Source: Saprospiraceae bacterium
GTDB lineage: Bacteria; Bacteroidota; Bacteroidia; Chitinophagales; Saprospiraceae
Length of the DNA: 64,000 bases
Direction of reading: 5' to 3'
Assembly (NCBI GenBank): GCA_029263015.1
Contig: JAJCYI010000027.1
Span: 1-64,000 of the forward strand
In this document: positions 43,924 to 52,913 of the stretch, piece by piece
Layout of the letters: each line of letters opens with the position of its first letter
Position numbering within the stretch: the stretch's first letter is position 1
Notes under the pieces: model-generated
Told to the model about the DNA's origin: nothing
Seen by the model: only the letters and a program-made list of their open reading frames with translations
Databases searched by the model: none
Position numbers and translations under genes: made by a program

Positions 43924-46900
43924 CTACTCCAAACTCCCATTCACCGCTTCCACAATTTTCTGTTCCCACACATCTGGCCTGTCAGTGGTTTTTGCAACTA
44001 CCTGGAAGGTGGCTTTCTGCACGCCGCCTTTGAACACCCGGCCATTTAAGGTAACTGTACCATTATTTACTTCATACAAACCCCTGATCGCATACACCTC
44101 TTTTTTTTGAGGGCTTTTTGTAAAAACCATTTTATTCAACCTGCCATTCACTAAACCTTCGGCGAGGTGTTCGTCCAGCAGGTTGGAAAGGTAGAGGTGA
44201 TCGTCCAGCAGGTTTTTGTCGAGGAAAAGGCTCGGTGCAATGAAATCACTTTTTTTGCTGATCGGAATGACGGTCGATTCAGTAACAAATCCAATGGGAA
44301 AACTCGATGCTTCTTTGGTGGGAACGGTCAGCACGGGCGTCTGATCTTCGGCAATGCCCTCCGCCAGTTGGGGCACGTAGTCGCGAGCAAAATTGAAAAG
44401 CTCCGACACATCTACCGCACCATCTGTTTTGGCCATGCCGTGCAGCAAGCTGTAGGTCAGCAGGCCCTGTTGCAGGTTTTTATCTTCCCAACTTCTTTGC
44501 CCCGACTCGCTCGAAGCCAGCACAAACATGCCGTTCCGGTCTTTGAGCCGTTCCAGTTCCCGCTCTTGCGAAGACGACAATGACCTGCTGGCAAACAGGT
44601 TTTCCGCGGCTTGCCCAGAATGACATGCATCGAGGATGACGACCCTTTTTTTGGCGGGTATTTTTTTGATCCAGTCCGTCAAAGTATCGGTAGAGATGCA
44701 AAAATTATTTCGCCGGTCGGCAGCAGCCAGATTCATGTCCCCACAGTCCATGGTCAGATAATAAAAGTCGGATTTCTCACCATCGGTATAAGTCACCCCG
44801 TGGCCAGAAAGGAAAAGGAACAACACATCTTCTGCATTCGCAGTGGAAGCCACCTTCCTGAAAGCAGCTTGAACATTTGTCTTACTTGGCCACTTTGTTT
44901 CATCTGACCCTTCTGTAGTGAGCAAGGTTATGTGGACAGCACCCTTAAAAAGGGGGCCGCTGATATTCGCAATAGAGGTAGCCATGGCCTGGGCATCCTT
45001 ATCGGGGAATCCCAGGTCAATGTTTTCTCCATTATACTGAGAAGTGCCGATGATGATAGCGTGGATGCCAGGATCGGGCCGCGTGGCAAAGGAGATGTTT
45101 TTCAACCCACCTGGGCCACCCCGACTGGCTTTGGGAAATGGGTACACTTCATATGGTGGGCTTTTCAGCCATCCTTCTTCATTATATGCAAGAAGGGAAA
45201 TTACATTTTTATGCAAATCTTCTTCTTTTGAGAAATAATGGCTTGTGTATTGTTCAAGATCAATGGGACTACAGTTCGCATCACCACCGCAGGCATCCTC
45301 CATGATTTCCGAACCATTGATAAATACGCTGACTTTGCCAATACCTCCCGTGCGTTCTGTTAAATCAATGTGCAATTTATTGTTTTTGATGGCCACACTG
45401 ATTTCCGGGTACATTTTTAATTCATCCAGACTTCCCACATTGCGGAGTTTACCTATTTCATAACCCAGCAATATCGGCAACAGATCAGGTTCGTAATAAG
45501 TGTCTTTGAGCTGTTCGAGGTCAATGGTCTCGAGATCCTGGACAAAAAACATTTCCCGGAGCGCTCCGGGCGATGCATCAAATTGGCCATCGGGCGTTAT
45601 CGCTGCCCAATTTTCATCGCTCAATTGGAAAATCGTGACCAATGGTTCACCGTCCTTCACTTTCCACAACGTCATCGAACCATCGTTTCCGCCAGCCACG
45701 GCAATCCGCCCTCCAGCGGTAAAAGCGACCGAAGTTATTTTTTGTGCATGGCCTTTTAGGTATTTTGGCTGCCCAGTGTTCAGGTTCCACAACAAAGCCC
45801 CGTGCAGGGAAGGCACTATAAAATATTTTCCGTCAGGGGAAAAAACAGGCCGACCCGATGGGCTACATACAAATGGATGCTGAGGCAATTTTTGGTAATC
45901 TTTCAATTTGAAAGTCTTGTCAATACGCTTGCCTTCAATGTCCCATAACTCTATCAAATTATGGGTGCAGGAGATCGAGACGAAATATTTTCCGTCAGGT
46001 GAGAAAGCGACGGGATTGATGCGGTTTGTTTGTTTGGGAATATTAGTTCTTTTGAAATTGTCTTTCAGGTCATATACATTGACAAAATTGTCACCGGCAG
46101 CGGTCATTGCAAATCGGCCATCTTCAGAAAAGGCGAGCGAGGTCACTTTTTTGGAATGGTCAGCAAATGATTTCTTCACGGCCATTTTATCCAAATCCCA
46201 TATATCCACTTTTTTACCGGAAGAAGAGGTCAGGGCATATTTTGCATCAGGTGAAATGGCAATGGAAATTACAGTCTCTTCCAACTTCCTTGATTGCCAC
46301 AATATTGAATCCTTCTGAAAATCCCATTTTATCAGGGTCTTATCTTCAGCGCTTGAAAGTAAAAAATCTCCTCCGGGGGAAAAACTTGCAGCGAGCACAT
46401 CTCGTTCATGGCCTTCAAGGATTAAGCCTTCGCTTTTTTTCCCATTCCAGATCGTGATATTATTCTCAGAATCATAAATAAAAAAAGCAAACTTATGATC
46501 TTGGGTAAAACCAATCTGTTTTATTTCCTTTGGTTTGCCCTTAAGCCGGTACAGTAGGTCGCCAGTTTCAACATCCCATAACAGTACGGTACCATTAAAA
46601 TATCCTGAAACAACCTGTTGGCCGTCAGCAGAAAAACTGACAGATTGGATCAGTCCATTTTTTTCCTTATTCAAAACATCTACAAGTGTATGCCTGGCTT
46701 TTTTGTTTTCAATATCCCAAATAACCAACATGGGGTTTTGGCCAGTGGCTCCATACGCAATGTATTTACCATCAGGAGAAAAAACGGCCGTCCTCAATGG
46801 TGAAACAGAAGCTTTCCCAGGTGAATACGCCTGATCCAATGCAGTCTTGTCATTTTGAGAGGCGATGTCCGATACTTCCAGCTTTTTCTCCGTACCTGAC

Positions 46901-47592
46901 AAAATCCAAGTGCGAACAGGAGATAAACCTACTTCCAGCGAGAGCACTCTATCGTTTTGTATTTTATTTTTCTCCGTGGGCTTCCCTTTTCTAACATCCC
47001 AGGTAATGACATTCCCGTTTTCAGTACCCGTGTAAACCAATTGGCCATCAGCTGAAAAACAAAGTGAAGTGATCCGTTCTGTTGGTTCGTCAAATGTTTT
47101 GACTGGTTTGAGGGATTTTGAATTCCAGAGTCTAAGGTGGTTTTTATCGTCCAAGGTCAATACTTCCTTCTTTTTGGGATGCACCCGAAAGGCCCTGACC
47201 GTAGGATGTGAACTTGCATCAGGGTCGATCAGGGAATTTACGTTTTCGCCTTCCTTCATAGCAAAATCCCAGCGCTGGAGTGGCTTGCCGTTACTGGCCG
47301 CCAATATGTACTGATCGTCCAAGAAAGCCACATCAGATGAATATTTCCGAAACCCGCTCACGTTATCGGCGGGGTTCCAGGTTTTGACGAGCCTACCCGT
47401 TTTTGTTTCCCATAATTTCACAAACCCATCCCCATCTCCTCCTGCGGAAACGACAAACCTGCCATCGGGCGAAAACTGAAGAGCCACAACTTTGCCTGAA
47501 TGACCAATTGAAACGCCAGGTTTCACTTTTTGGGCATTAGAAATATATGGGAATAAAAAAAGAAAGGCGAACAGGATTGAAGTGTTTCTCAT
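43924..47592 (-). CDS. Secreted WD40-propeller caspase-family protein
   Basis: A protein of about 1222 residues (an in-frame ATG two codons upstream is also possible) with a signal peptide ending YISNAQ. Residues about 25-680 are WD40 repeats forming one or two propellers (HSGKVVALQFSPDGRFVVSAGG, GHERDVLAASFSPGGDFLLSSAEDKTLIKWD, GHAQKITSVAFTAGGRIAVAGGNDGSMTLWK). Residues about 850-1090 are a caspase fold with the catalytic dyad His near 931 (FLFLSGHGVTYTDG) and Cys near 990 (VVILDACHSGQAAENL). The C-terminal 110 residues are unassigned. WD40-caspase fusions are known in cyanobacteria and Bacteroidota; roles in proteolytic signalling or cell death are proposed. Export distinguishes this one from cytosolic death effectors. 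Confidence 0.9.
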   Translation of the reverse strand: MRNTSILFAFLFLFPYISNAQKVKPGVSIGHSGKVVALQFSPDGRFVVSAGGDGDGFVKLWETKTGRLVKTWNPADNVSGFRKYSSDVAFLDDQYILAASNGKPLQRWDFAMKEGENVNSLIDPDASSHPTVRAFRVHPKKKEVLTLDDKNHLRLWNSKSLKPVKTFDEPTERITSLCFSADGQLVYTGTENGNVITWDVRKGKPTEKNKIQNDRVLSLEVGLSPVRTWILSGTEKKLEVSDIASQNDKTALDQAYSPGKASVSPLRTAVFSPDGKYIAYGATGQNPMLVIWDIENKKARHTLVDVLNKEKNGLIQSVSFSADGQQVVSGYFNGTVLLWDVETGDLLYRLKGKPKEIKQIGFTQDHKFAFFIYDSENNITIWNGKKSEGLILEGHERDVLAASFSPGGDFLLSSAEDKTLIKWDFQKDSILWQSRKLEETVISIAISPDAKYALTSSSGKKVDIWDLDKMAVKKSFADHSKKVTSLAFSEDGRFAMTAAGDNFVNVYDLKDNFKRTNIPKQTNRINPVAFSPDGKYFVSISCTHNLIELWDIEGKRIDKTFKLKDYQKLPQHPFVCSPSGRPVFSPDGKYFIVPSLHGALLWNLNTGQPKYLKGHAQKITSVAFTAGGRIAVAGGNDGSMTLWKVKDGEPLVTIFQLSDENWAAITPDGQFDASPGALREMFFVQDLETIDLEQLKDTYYEPDLLPILLGYEIGKLRNVGSLDELKMYPEISVAIKNNKLHIDLTERTGGIGKVSVFINGSEIMEDACGGDANCSPIDLEQYTSHYFSKEEDLHKNVISLLAYNEEGWLKSPPYEVYPFPKASRGGPGGLKNISFATRPDPGIHAIIIGTSQYNGENIDLGFPDKDAQAMATSIANISGPLFKGAVHITLLTTEGSDETKWPSKTNVQAAFRKVASTANAEDVLFLFLSGHGVTYTDGEKSDFYYLTMDCGDMNLAAADRRNNFCISTDTLTDWIKKIPAKKRVVILDACHSGQAAENLFASRSLSSSQERELERLKDRNGMFVLASSESGQRSWEDKNLQQGLLTYSLLHGMAKTDGAVDVSELFNFARDYVPQLAEGIAEDQTPVLTVPTKEASSFPIGFVTESTVIPISKKSDFIAPSLFLDKNLLDDHLYLSNLLDEHLAEGLVNGRLNKMVFTKSPQKKEVYAIRGLYEVNNGTVTLNGRVFKGGVQKATFQVVAKTTDRPDVWEQKIVEAVNGSLE

Positions 47593-47741
47593 AATCATTT
47601 GATTTGTAATTGCTCAGGGGCATGAAGGTAAGGAGAATATTTCTAAATAAGGGAAAAGAGTAAATCGGAAGGTCTTTAATATTCAGGCAAAACAGGTTTG
47701 ATAGGATTTGGGGTTGCGGTAAAACAGGGGGATTTTTATTT

Positions 47742-47824
47742 GATTGGATAGAAGCCGATCCAATCGGGAATTGCTCTTCCTTCCAAAAGGGTGGGAATTG
47801 AATTCCCACCCTTTTGGAAGGAAG
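47742..47824. terminator. Two adjacent hairpins, one a perfect 49-bp palindrome
   Basis: GATTGGAT/ATCCAATC forms a small stem (47742-47765). CTTCCTTCCAAAAGGGTGGG.. (47776-47799) is exactly inverted at 47801-47824 around a single central base. They lie between the stop codon of the lipoprotein gene and the next minus-strand gene, so termination is the likely role, though the stem is unusually long. Confidence 0.8.
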
Positions 47825-47859
47825 CTTTGGCGCAGGGGTTGTTGCATACTCACATCATT

Positions 47860-48282
47860 TCAACCTTTCGTCACCAGCAATTCCACCACATATTCTTCGA
47901 GACTGGTTTTCTCACCGGAAACCGGGTCTGGCTGCACATTGTTTATGAGGATTTTATATCCCTCAAAATTATTACTGACCATCCCCATTTTAGATTTTTC
48001 AACCTTGAATTCAAGGTTGCTCTTTTGAGAAGGCACAGCCGCATCAATAAAAAGTTTGACCTGACCTTCCCAGATGCAGTTAACATCAACGGGGCAGCGT
48101 GAATCTTCAGGAATGCCTGTCAGTGTAAGCTGGAGGTCGCCATTGGTCTGTTTGGCAGTTTTATTCATCCTAACGACAAAAGGCACTCCCAATGTAAAAG
48201 AATCGGATTTGATCTTGAGTTTATTATTGCAAGATAGAGCCAGGAAAGCAATTGTTAAAAGGAGGCAGGATAGGGATTTCAT
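47860..48282 (-). CDS. Small lipoprotein with a cysteine/tryptophan motif
   Basis: A 140-residue lipoprotein: lipobox LALSC (Cys18) followed by NNKLKIKSD. The mature domain is a compact beta protein containing the motif DSRCPVDVNCIWEGQVKLFI, which recurs in many small hypothetical lipoproteins of Gram-negative bacteria. I know no assigned function. The two cysteines may form a disulfide. It is transcribed alone: a heptad array lies just before the ATG and a palindrome after the stop. Assignment to that hypothetical family is from memory. Confidence 0.72.
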   Translation of the reverse strand: MKSLSCLLLTIAFLALSCNNKLKIKSDSFTLGVPFVVRMNKTAKQTNGDLQLTLTGIPEDSRCPVDVNCIWEGQVKLFIDAAVPSQKSNLEFKVEKSKMGMVSNNFEGYKILINNVQPDPVSGEKTSLEEYVVELLVTKG

Positions 48283-48296
48283 GATGATAAGTTTTA

Positions 48297-48338
48297 TTAG
48301 TTCTTAGTTCTTAGTTCTTAGTTTTTGGTTTTTGGTAA
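48297..48338. repeat. Heptad tandem repeat (TTAGTTC)n
   Basis: Six 7-bp units (three TTAGTTC, then TTAGTTT, TTGGTTT, TTGGTAA) start 15 bp upstream of the small lipoprotein ATG. Divergence increases away from the gene. Confidence 0.85.
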
Positions 48339-48393
48339 ATACACAGGTAATGGCATCTTTTTAGTGAATACTTTGGTAATTTTTGCCTGACGA

Positions 48394-48426
48394 AGACCTG
48401 ACAGGTTTTCGAAACCTGTCAGGTCT
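48394..48426. repeat. Palindrome AGACCTGACAGGTTT / AAACCTGTCAGGTCT
   Basis: A perfect 15-bp stem with a TCG loop between two minus-strand genes. It lies just after the stop codon of the glucokinase gene in transcription order and could terminate it. Similar CCTGACAGG hairpins are, to my recollection, dispersed in related genomes. Confidence 0.75.
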
Positions 48427-48498
48427 GTCCAAAAAAGTCATCAGTTAAAAAGTAGGGCCTCCATTACGCAAATTACATGGAACAATGAAGTTTTCCAT

Positions 48499-49287
48499 TT
48501 ACACCTTCTCCTTTCGCATTCCTTCCTTTTCTTTGGTTAATCCCATTTGATAGGCGTACAAAGCAGCGCCGATTATTCCGGCATGGTTGAACATTGCCGC
48601 AGGCATCACCTCGGTTTCAATATCAATATAATCTTCAAAAAGGAAGTAACGTTTGCTGATCCCTCCCCCCAGGATTATCAGGTTTGGCGAAACCAGCCCT
48701 TCGATTAAATGGAGATATTCGTTGAAACGCCTGCCAAATTCCTCCCAGGTCAACTCATCCCTCTTCCGGGCATTGTTAGAGGCATATTTTTCGGCAATAT
48801 CACCGTTAAAAGGAATATGGCCAAATTCGGTATTTTGAACCAAGACCCCATCCGTAAACAACGCCGAACCGAGTCCGCTACCAATTGTAATCAGCAGCAC
48901 CGAGCCATCTACCCCTCTGCCTTTTCCATATTTCATTTCTGAAACACCCGCTGCATCGGCGTCATTGGTCACATACACTTTTTTATCGGTTGCTCTTGAA
49001 AACAGGGCAGCCACATTTACCCCTTTCCAACTTGCATCGATATTGGCGGCACTGTGGCAGATGCCGTTTTTTATGATGGAAGGAAACCCACAGCCAATCA
49101 CTTCCCCCTCGTAACCAACCCTTTTGGTCAATTCCGCAATCACCTTGGCAACTGCCTCAGGTGTAGAAGGTTTTGGTGTTTCAATTTTGATCCTTTCTGT
49201 TATCAATTCCCCTGTTTCAAGGTTTACAACGGCACCTTTGATTCCCGATGCCCCGACGTCAATTCCAAGGATGTTCTTCGATTTCAT
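48499..49287 (-). CDS. ppgK: Polyphosphate glucokinase (ROK family)
   Basis: A 262-residue cytosolic sugar kinase; the start at 49287 gives [20 protein letters not shown]. The phosphate motif [10 protein letters not shown] with Asp10, the sugar-binding [18 protein letters not shown], the second phosphate motif [14 protein letters not shown] and the [10 protein letters not shown] segment are those of polyphosphate/ATP-dependent glucokinases. The family phosphorylates glucose to glucose 6-phosphate with polyphosphate and often ATP. Some ROK zinc-site cysteines are absent, as in other PPGK proteins. No operon partner is evident. The symbol is by family; polyphosphate use itself is not proven by sequence. 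Confidence 0.88.
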   Translation of the reverse strand: MKSKNILGIDVGASGIKGAVVNLETGELITERIKIETPKPSTPEAVAKVIAELTKRVGYEGEVIGCGFPSIIKNGICHSAANIDASWKGVNVAALFSRATDKKVYVTNDADAAGVSEMKYGKGRGVDGSVLLITIGSGLGSALFTDGVLVQNTEFGHIPFNGDIAEKYASNNARKRDELTWEEFGRRFNEYLHLIEGLVSPNLIILGGGISKRYFLFEDYIDIETEVMPAAMFNHAGIIGAALYAYQMGLTKEKEGMRKEKV

Positions 49288-49439
49288 TTTGATAAAACCA
49301 TGTATCATAAACGATAACTCAGGAATTATAAGAAGCATTCGCTGGTCATCCGTTCACTATTCATCATTAATTGGCAGGTTTTGAAGGGTCAGGTTTGAGG
49401 AGTCAGGAAAAAAGGTTAGACAACCTGACATCTGACGCT

Positions 49440-50324
49440 TCACTTAATTACCCGCACTTTCATTTTCACGTCTTTTCGTGGGCGATCCCGCGAGCCAGTC
49501 TCTACAGCGGCTATTTTATCCAACACGTCCAAACCTTCTATGATGTAACCGAAGACTGTGTATTCCCTATCGAGATTTGGGGTGCCACCTTTAGTAAAAT
49601 AAGCCTCCCGTTGCTCAGGTGAATACCTGATCCCTTTTTGGGATTCCACACCGTTGAGTGCACCTTCGCTCAAAGGATTGCCTTGCACCAAGTAAAATTG
49701 CGAACCAGACGAACGCTTTTCAGGGTTGGATGGGCCTCCAGTTCGGGCAGCAGCAATCGCTCCTTTTACATGGATGAGAGAATCTACAAACTCGGCAGCA
49801 ATGGTGTAACCTGGCCCGCCCATGCCCAGCCCTTGACCTGCAGCTGCGCCTCTTGAATTTGGATCGCCCCCCTGCGCCATAAACCCTTTGATGATCCTAT
49901 GGAACAAGAGGTCATCAAAATAACCTTCTTCTGCCAATTTGATGAAGTTGTCGCGGTGCAGTGGTGTGGCATTGGAAAGCTTCACTGTCATGCTGCCGTA
50001 TTCGGTTTCTATTTCAACCAAGCAATCAATCGGCTGTTCGATGATTATTTTTTTTTCTGAAATTGTCGTTTTTTTTCCTTTTGAAGCGATCAATTGCACC
50101 GTGTAATTGCCCGAAGATTTATAGACATGTACGGGTGCAACATCGGTTGAAGTCGCACCATCGCCAAAATCCCATTTATAGGTTTCCGCTTCTTGTGATT
50201 GGTTATCGAACCTCACTTCAGCTGGTGCCACAGATTGTTGCGATGCATAAGTAAAATCTGCAACTGGTTTGCCGCAAGCTGTCATCACAGCCAAGATTAA
50301 AAGATAAAACATAGTTCGCTGCAT
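49440..50324 (-). CDS. Cyclophilin-type peptidyl-prolyl isomerase lipoprotein with PKD domain
   Basis: A 294-residue lipoprotein: lipobox VMTAC followed by GKPVADF. Residues about 25-100 are a PKD domain (YKWDFGDGATSTDVAPVHVY). Residues about 110-294 are a cyclophilin domain with LLFHRIIKGFMAQGGDPNSRG (catalytic Arg), GSQFYLVQ and YTVFGYIIEGLDVLDKI. It isomerises X-Pro bonds, presumably in the periplasm or at the outer membrane. The PKD domain is an unusual addition to a cyclophilin. A second lipoprotein cyclophilin is encoded next in the same direction, about 170 bp away; they are paralogues. An IR element with degenerate heptads separates them. Confidence 0.92.
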   Translation of the reverse strand: MQRTMFYLLILAVMTACGKPVADFTYASQQSVAPAEVRFDNQSQEAETYKWDFGDGATSTDVAPVHVYKSSGNYTVQLIASKGKKTTISEKKIIIEQPIDCLVEIETEYGSMTVKLSNATPLHRDNFIKLAEEGYFDDLLFHRIIKGFMAQGGDPNSRGAAAGQGLGMGGPGYTIAAEFVDSLIHVKGAIAAARTGGPSNPEKRSSGSQFYLVQGNPLSEGALNGVESQKGIRYSPEQREAYFTKGGTPNLDREYTVFGYIIEGLDVLDKIAAVETGSRDRPRKDVKMKVRVIK

Positions 50325-50335
50325 ATTTTGGGAAT

Positions 50336-50482
50336 TCAAAATTAGAAATTAGAAACTGAGAAATTGTGCGATGTCCGAATGGTCATGGGGGCTATAGCGA
50401 TTACAAATTGAGATTTAGGCAACAAAATGTCATTCAAAAATTTCAAGTATATAATTTCTCAATTTCTAATTTCAAAAATTCA
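50336..50482. repeat. Inverted repeat with AAATTAG-type heptads, weak palindromic-element relative
   Basis: TTCAAAATTAGAAATTAGAA.. (50336-50366, heptads from 50339) is roughly the inverse of AATTTCTCAATTTCTAATTT.. (50450-50482). The interior contains GGGGCTATAGCG (50387-50399), which resembles the core GGGCTATGG of the other long palindromes. It fills the gap between the two cyclophilin genes. Confidence 0.5.
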
Positions 50483-50492
50483 ATCAGTTATA

Positions 50493-51188
50493 CTATTTCA
50501 GAACTTTCACTTTCATTGTGACATTTTCAACAGGCCGGTCGCTGCCATTGCGATGCACTGCAGCTATTTTGTCCACGGCATCCATCCCTTCGATCACCTG
50601 GCCAAAAACAGTGTATTCACCATCGAGGCCGGGATAGCCGCCTACTTGTTTGTAATAATCAATTTCAGCTGGAGAATAGACAACCCCTCCCCCTTGTTTT
50701 TGTGCAATAATCTGGGTCATTTCAGCGGTAATCCCATTTTGAACTACATAAAATTGTGAGCCAGAAGACCGCCTTTCGGGGTTGGAAGGGCCACCTGTGC
50801 GAGCAGCAGACAAAGCTCCCCGGAAGTGTTTTGCACCAATTTCGGCAGGGATAGTGTACCCTGGGCCACCAGAACCCAATCCTTGTCCAGGTGCTGCGTC
50901 TTTAGATTTTGGGTCGCCGCCCTGTATCATAAAATTCGGGATGACCCGATGGAATAAAAGCCCATCGTAAAACCCTTCATTGGCCAGTTTGATAAAATTG
51001 TCCCTGTGCTGAGGGGTAGAATTGTACAACTTCGCCTTGATGTTGCCGTAAGGGGTTTCGATCATGACCAAAGTTTCGCCCGAAGCATCGGCTACTTTTT
51101 CAGTTGCCGAAGAAGCTCCTTCCTCGCCGCCACAACCCAATATGAATACGGTAGCAAAAAGTGAAAATAGTAAGATTATCTTTTTCAT
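50493..51188 (-). CDS. Cyclophilin-type peptidyl-prolyl isomerase lipoprotein
   Basis: A 231-residue lipoprotein (lipobox ILGC, then GGEEGASSATEK). The whole mature protein is a cyclophilin domain: MIETPYGNIKAKLYNSTPQHRDNF, LLFHRVIPNFMIQGGDPKSKD (catalytic Arg in FHR), GSQFYVVQ and YTVFGQVIEGMDAVDKIAAV. It differs from its neighbour by lacking the PKD domain. A 25-residue loop after GSQFYVVQNG (ITAEMTQIIAQKQGGGVVYSP) is shared in kind with the paralogue and typical of Bacteroidota cyclophilins. Likely function: folding of exported proteins. Confidence 0.93.
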   Translation of the reverse strand: MKKIILLFSLFATVFILGCGGEEGASSATEKVADASGETLVMIETPYGNIKAKLYNSTPQHRDNFIKLANEGFYDGLLFHRVIPNFMIQGGDPKSKDAAPGQGLGSGGPGYTIPAEIGAKHFRGALSAARTGGPSNPERRSSGSQFYVVQNGITAEMTQIIAQKQGGGVVYSPAEIDYYKQVGGYPGLDGEYTVFGQVIEGMDAVDKIAAVHRNGSDRPVENVTMKVKVLK

Positions 51189-51234
51189 TACTTTACTGAT
51201 TTGTGATTTAGTGATTAGTTGACATCCTTGGATT

Positions 51235-51606
51235 TTAGCTGAGGCCTTCTTTTTTCCAATCTTTGAAGTATTGGATGATTTTTATTTTCAAATATTCCCC
51301 TTGATCTTTCACGCCTTTTGTGGCGTAAGGTTTCAGCGGATTGTAATGCGGCCAACCCTCATCGTCGCGACCAACAAACTCATAGTAACCATCATAGCTC
51401 ATCAGCCGGCAAGCGGCAATGTGCATCAGGTCTTGCTTTTCTTCTTTGGTGAATTGTTGTTTCCAACGCCCTAATTCCTGCACCCCGATGAGGAATAAAA
51501 TGGCGTTCATATCTGGCAGGGAATCCCGTTTCATCGTGTCTTTTACCAAATGGCGCACCTGCAGCCATTCAAAATCCAGTTCCCAAGTTGGTATTGCATT
51601 TTCCAT
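51235..51606 (-). CDS. Conserved-looking hypothetical protein
   Basis: A 123-residue soluble acidic protein beginning MENAIPTWELDFEWLQVRHL. A longer ORF upstream reads NQSPITNHQSPNP, which is merely the translation of a heptad repeat, so the start at 51606 is preferred. No signal peptide or known motif. Notable stretches are FLIGVQELGRWKQQFTKEEK, MHIAACRLMSYDGYYEFVGR and DDEGWPHYNPLKPY; the aromatic- and tryptophan-rich sequence suggests a compact helical protein. It is 90 bp downstream of the LolC/E-like permease gene on the same strand, so co-transcription is possible. Function unknown. Confidence 0.62.
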   Translation of the reverse strand: MENAIPTWELDFEWLQVRHLVKDTMKRDSLPDMNAILFLIGVQELGRWKQQFTKEEKQDLMHIAACRLMSYDGYYEFVGRDDEGWPHYNPLKPYATKGVKDQGEYLKIKIIQYFKDWKKEGLS

Positions 51607-51626
51607 AAAAGCCGCAAAGATAGGAT

Positions 51627-51661
51627 TTGGTGATTGGTGATTGGTGATTGGTGATTGATTT
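51627..51661. repeat. Heptad tandem repeat (TTGGTGA)n
   Basis: Four identical 7-bp units plus one variant start 21 bp upstream of the hypothetical protein ATG and fill most of the gap to the permease stop codon. Confidence 0.88.
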
Positions 51662-51695
51662 TTTGTCTTTTGCACCACTTAAGCGTTATTTTGAA

Positions 51696-52913
51696 TCAAT
51701 CATCCCGAATGAGAACGGGGATTTTCATAGCGCTCAGAGCCGCTGGAAAAGACGCCACAAAACCAATGGAGACCACAATGGCCATCACTGCCAAAAGATC
51801 AAAAAAGCGCATACCGATCGGATAAGCATCCACCACAAAACCATCGGGGATGGGGACAATGCCAAATGTTTTTTGGATAAAATACAAAGTAAAAGCAACA
51901 ATGAAGCCTACCACCAATCCAAGCCCACAGAGCAACAAGCCTTCAGTGAGAAAAACATTGCGGATGGTTCGGCCCGTTGCGCCCATACTCTTTAGGATGG
52001 CAATGTCACGCTTCTTTTCGAGCACGATCATCCACAGCGAACCGATCATGTTGAAAGCAACCAATACCAAGGTGAGGCTGAGGATCGCAAAACTCATCCA
52101 TTTTTCAATGTTCATCAATTTCAGAAAGGAAGCATCTTGGCCGTATCGATCTTTCACGAGAAAGGCTGCCCCCATGATCCGCCGCATATCTTCCAAACAA
52201 TTCGCCACATCCACATCTGGGGCGAGGCGCACTTCCAGTGCGCTCACTTCGTCATAAGCTCCCAGCAGGTCTCTCGCAAAATCTATATGCACCAGAATGT
52301 ATTGATTGTCGAAATCCTGTTGAATCTTGAAAGAGCCAATGGGATATGTAAAACGTTTTTTAAACTGTTGCGCCAACGGCCCTGACGTTTTACGTTTGGC
52401 CATATAAATATTGAGCACTTCAAAGGGGTCTTCGACGTCCACCTGCAATTTGTTGCGCATGCCACCACCCAGCACGGCCAAATGTCTTTCCCCTTTTTTC
52501 AGTTTGTACCACCCTTCAAAAATGGTAGAATCAATACCCGTTACCTGATGATAAATGGTGTCCACGCCTTTTAGGATTCCAAAATCTTGGCTTTCCCGGT
52601 ACTCAAAAAATGCAACCTCCTCCAAACTTTCCGAAACGGCCACCACTTCTGGAAGCGCCCGCAATTGAGCCAATTGTTCTGGATCGGGGATAAATGTCTT
52701 GCCTTCGGCTACTGTTATTTTCACGTCGGGATTGAAACGGCTAAATAGCCCCAAGATCAAATCCTCGAACCCATTGAACACACTTAGCACCAGCACCAAT
52801 GCAGCCGTACCAATGCTAATACCCAACACCGAAATGCCCGTAATGATGTTGATGGCATTGGTGGATTTTTTGGCAAAAAGATATCGCCGTGCTATTTTGA
52901 GTGGTAGGTTGAT
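51696..52913 (-). CDS. LolC/E-like ABC transporter permease (FtsX domain), no canonical start codon
   Basis: A membrane permease of about 405 residues. The reading frame begins INLPLKIARRYLFAKKSTNA then INIITGISVLGISIGTAALV, a classical LolC/LolE N-terminus, but the expected ATG is ATC (52913-52911) and no ATG, GTG or TTG occurs between there and the in-frame upstream stop. The first usual start is GTG at 52829, which would lose 28 conserved residues. Four transmembrane helices: one after the N-terminus and three in the C-terminal FtsX domain (SFAILSLTLVLVAFNMIGSL, GLLLCGLGLVVGFIVAF, LLAVMAIVVSIGFVASFPAA). The family extracts lipoproteins from the inner membrane for transport to the outer membrane; the ATPase partner is not in this window. 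Confidence 0.82.
   Translation of the reverse strand: MNLPLKIARRYLFAKKSTNAINIITGISVLGISIGTAALVLVLSVFNGFEDLILGLFSRFNPDVKITVAEGKTFIPDPEQLAQLRALPEVVAVSESLEEVAFFEYRESQDFGILKGVDTIYHQVTGIDSTIFEGWYKLKKGERHLAVLGGGMRNKLQVDVEDPFEVLNIYMAKRKTSGPLAQQFKKRFTYPIGSFKIQQDFDNQYILVHIDFARDLLGAYDEVSALEVRLAPDVDVANCLEDMRRIMGAAFLVKDRYGQDASFLKLMNIEKWMSFAILSLTLVLVAFNMIGSLWMIVLEKKRDIAILKSMGATGRTIRNVFLTEGLLLCGLGLVVGFIVAFTLYFIQKTFGIVPIPDGFVVDAYPIGMRFFDLLAVMAIVVSIGFVASFPAALSAMKIPVLIRDD

Noticed and set aside
43846-44110. Plus-strand ORFs over the end of the WD40-caspase gene
   Set aside because: Both lie opposite well-supported coding sequence and begin in a REP-like hairpin region.
51607-51678. N-terminal extension NQSPITNHQSPNP of the small hypothetical protein
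   Set aside because: It is the translation of the TTGGTGA heptad array.
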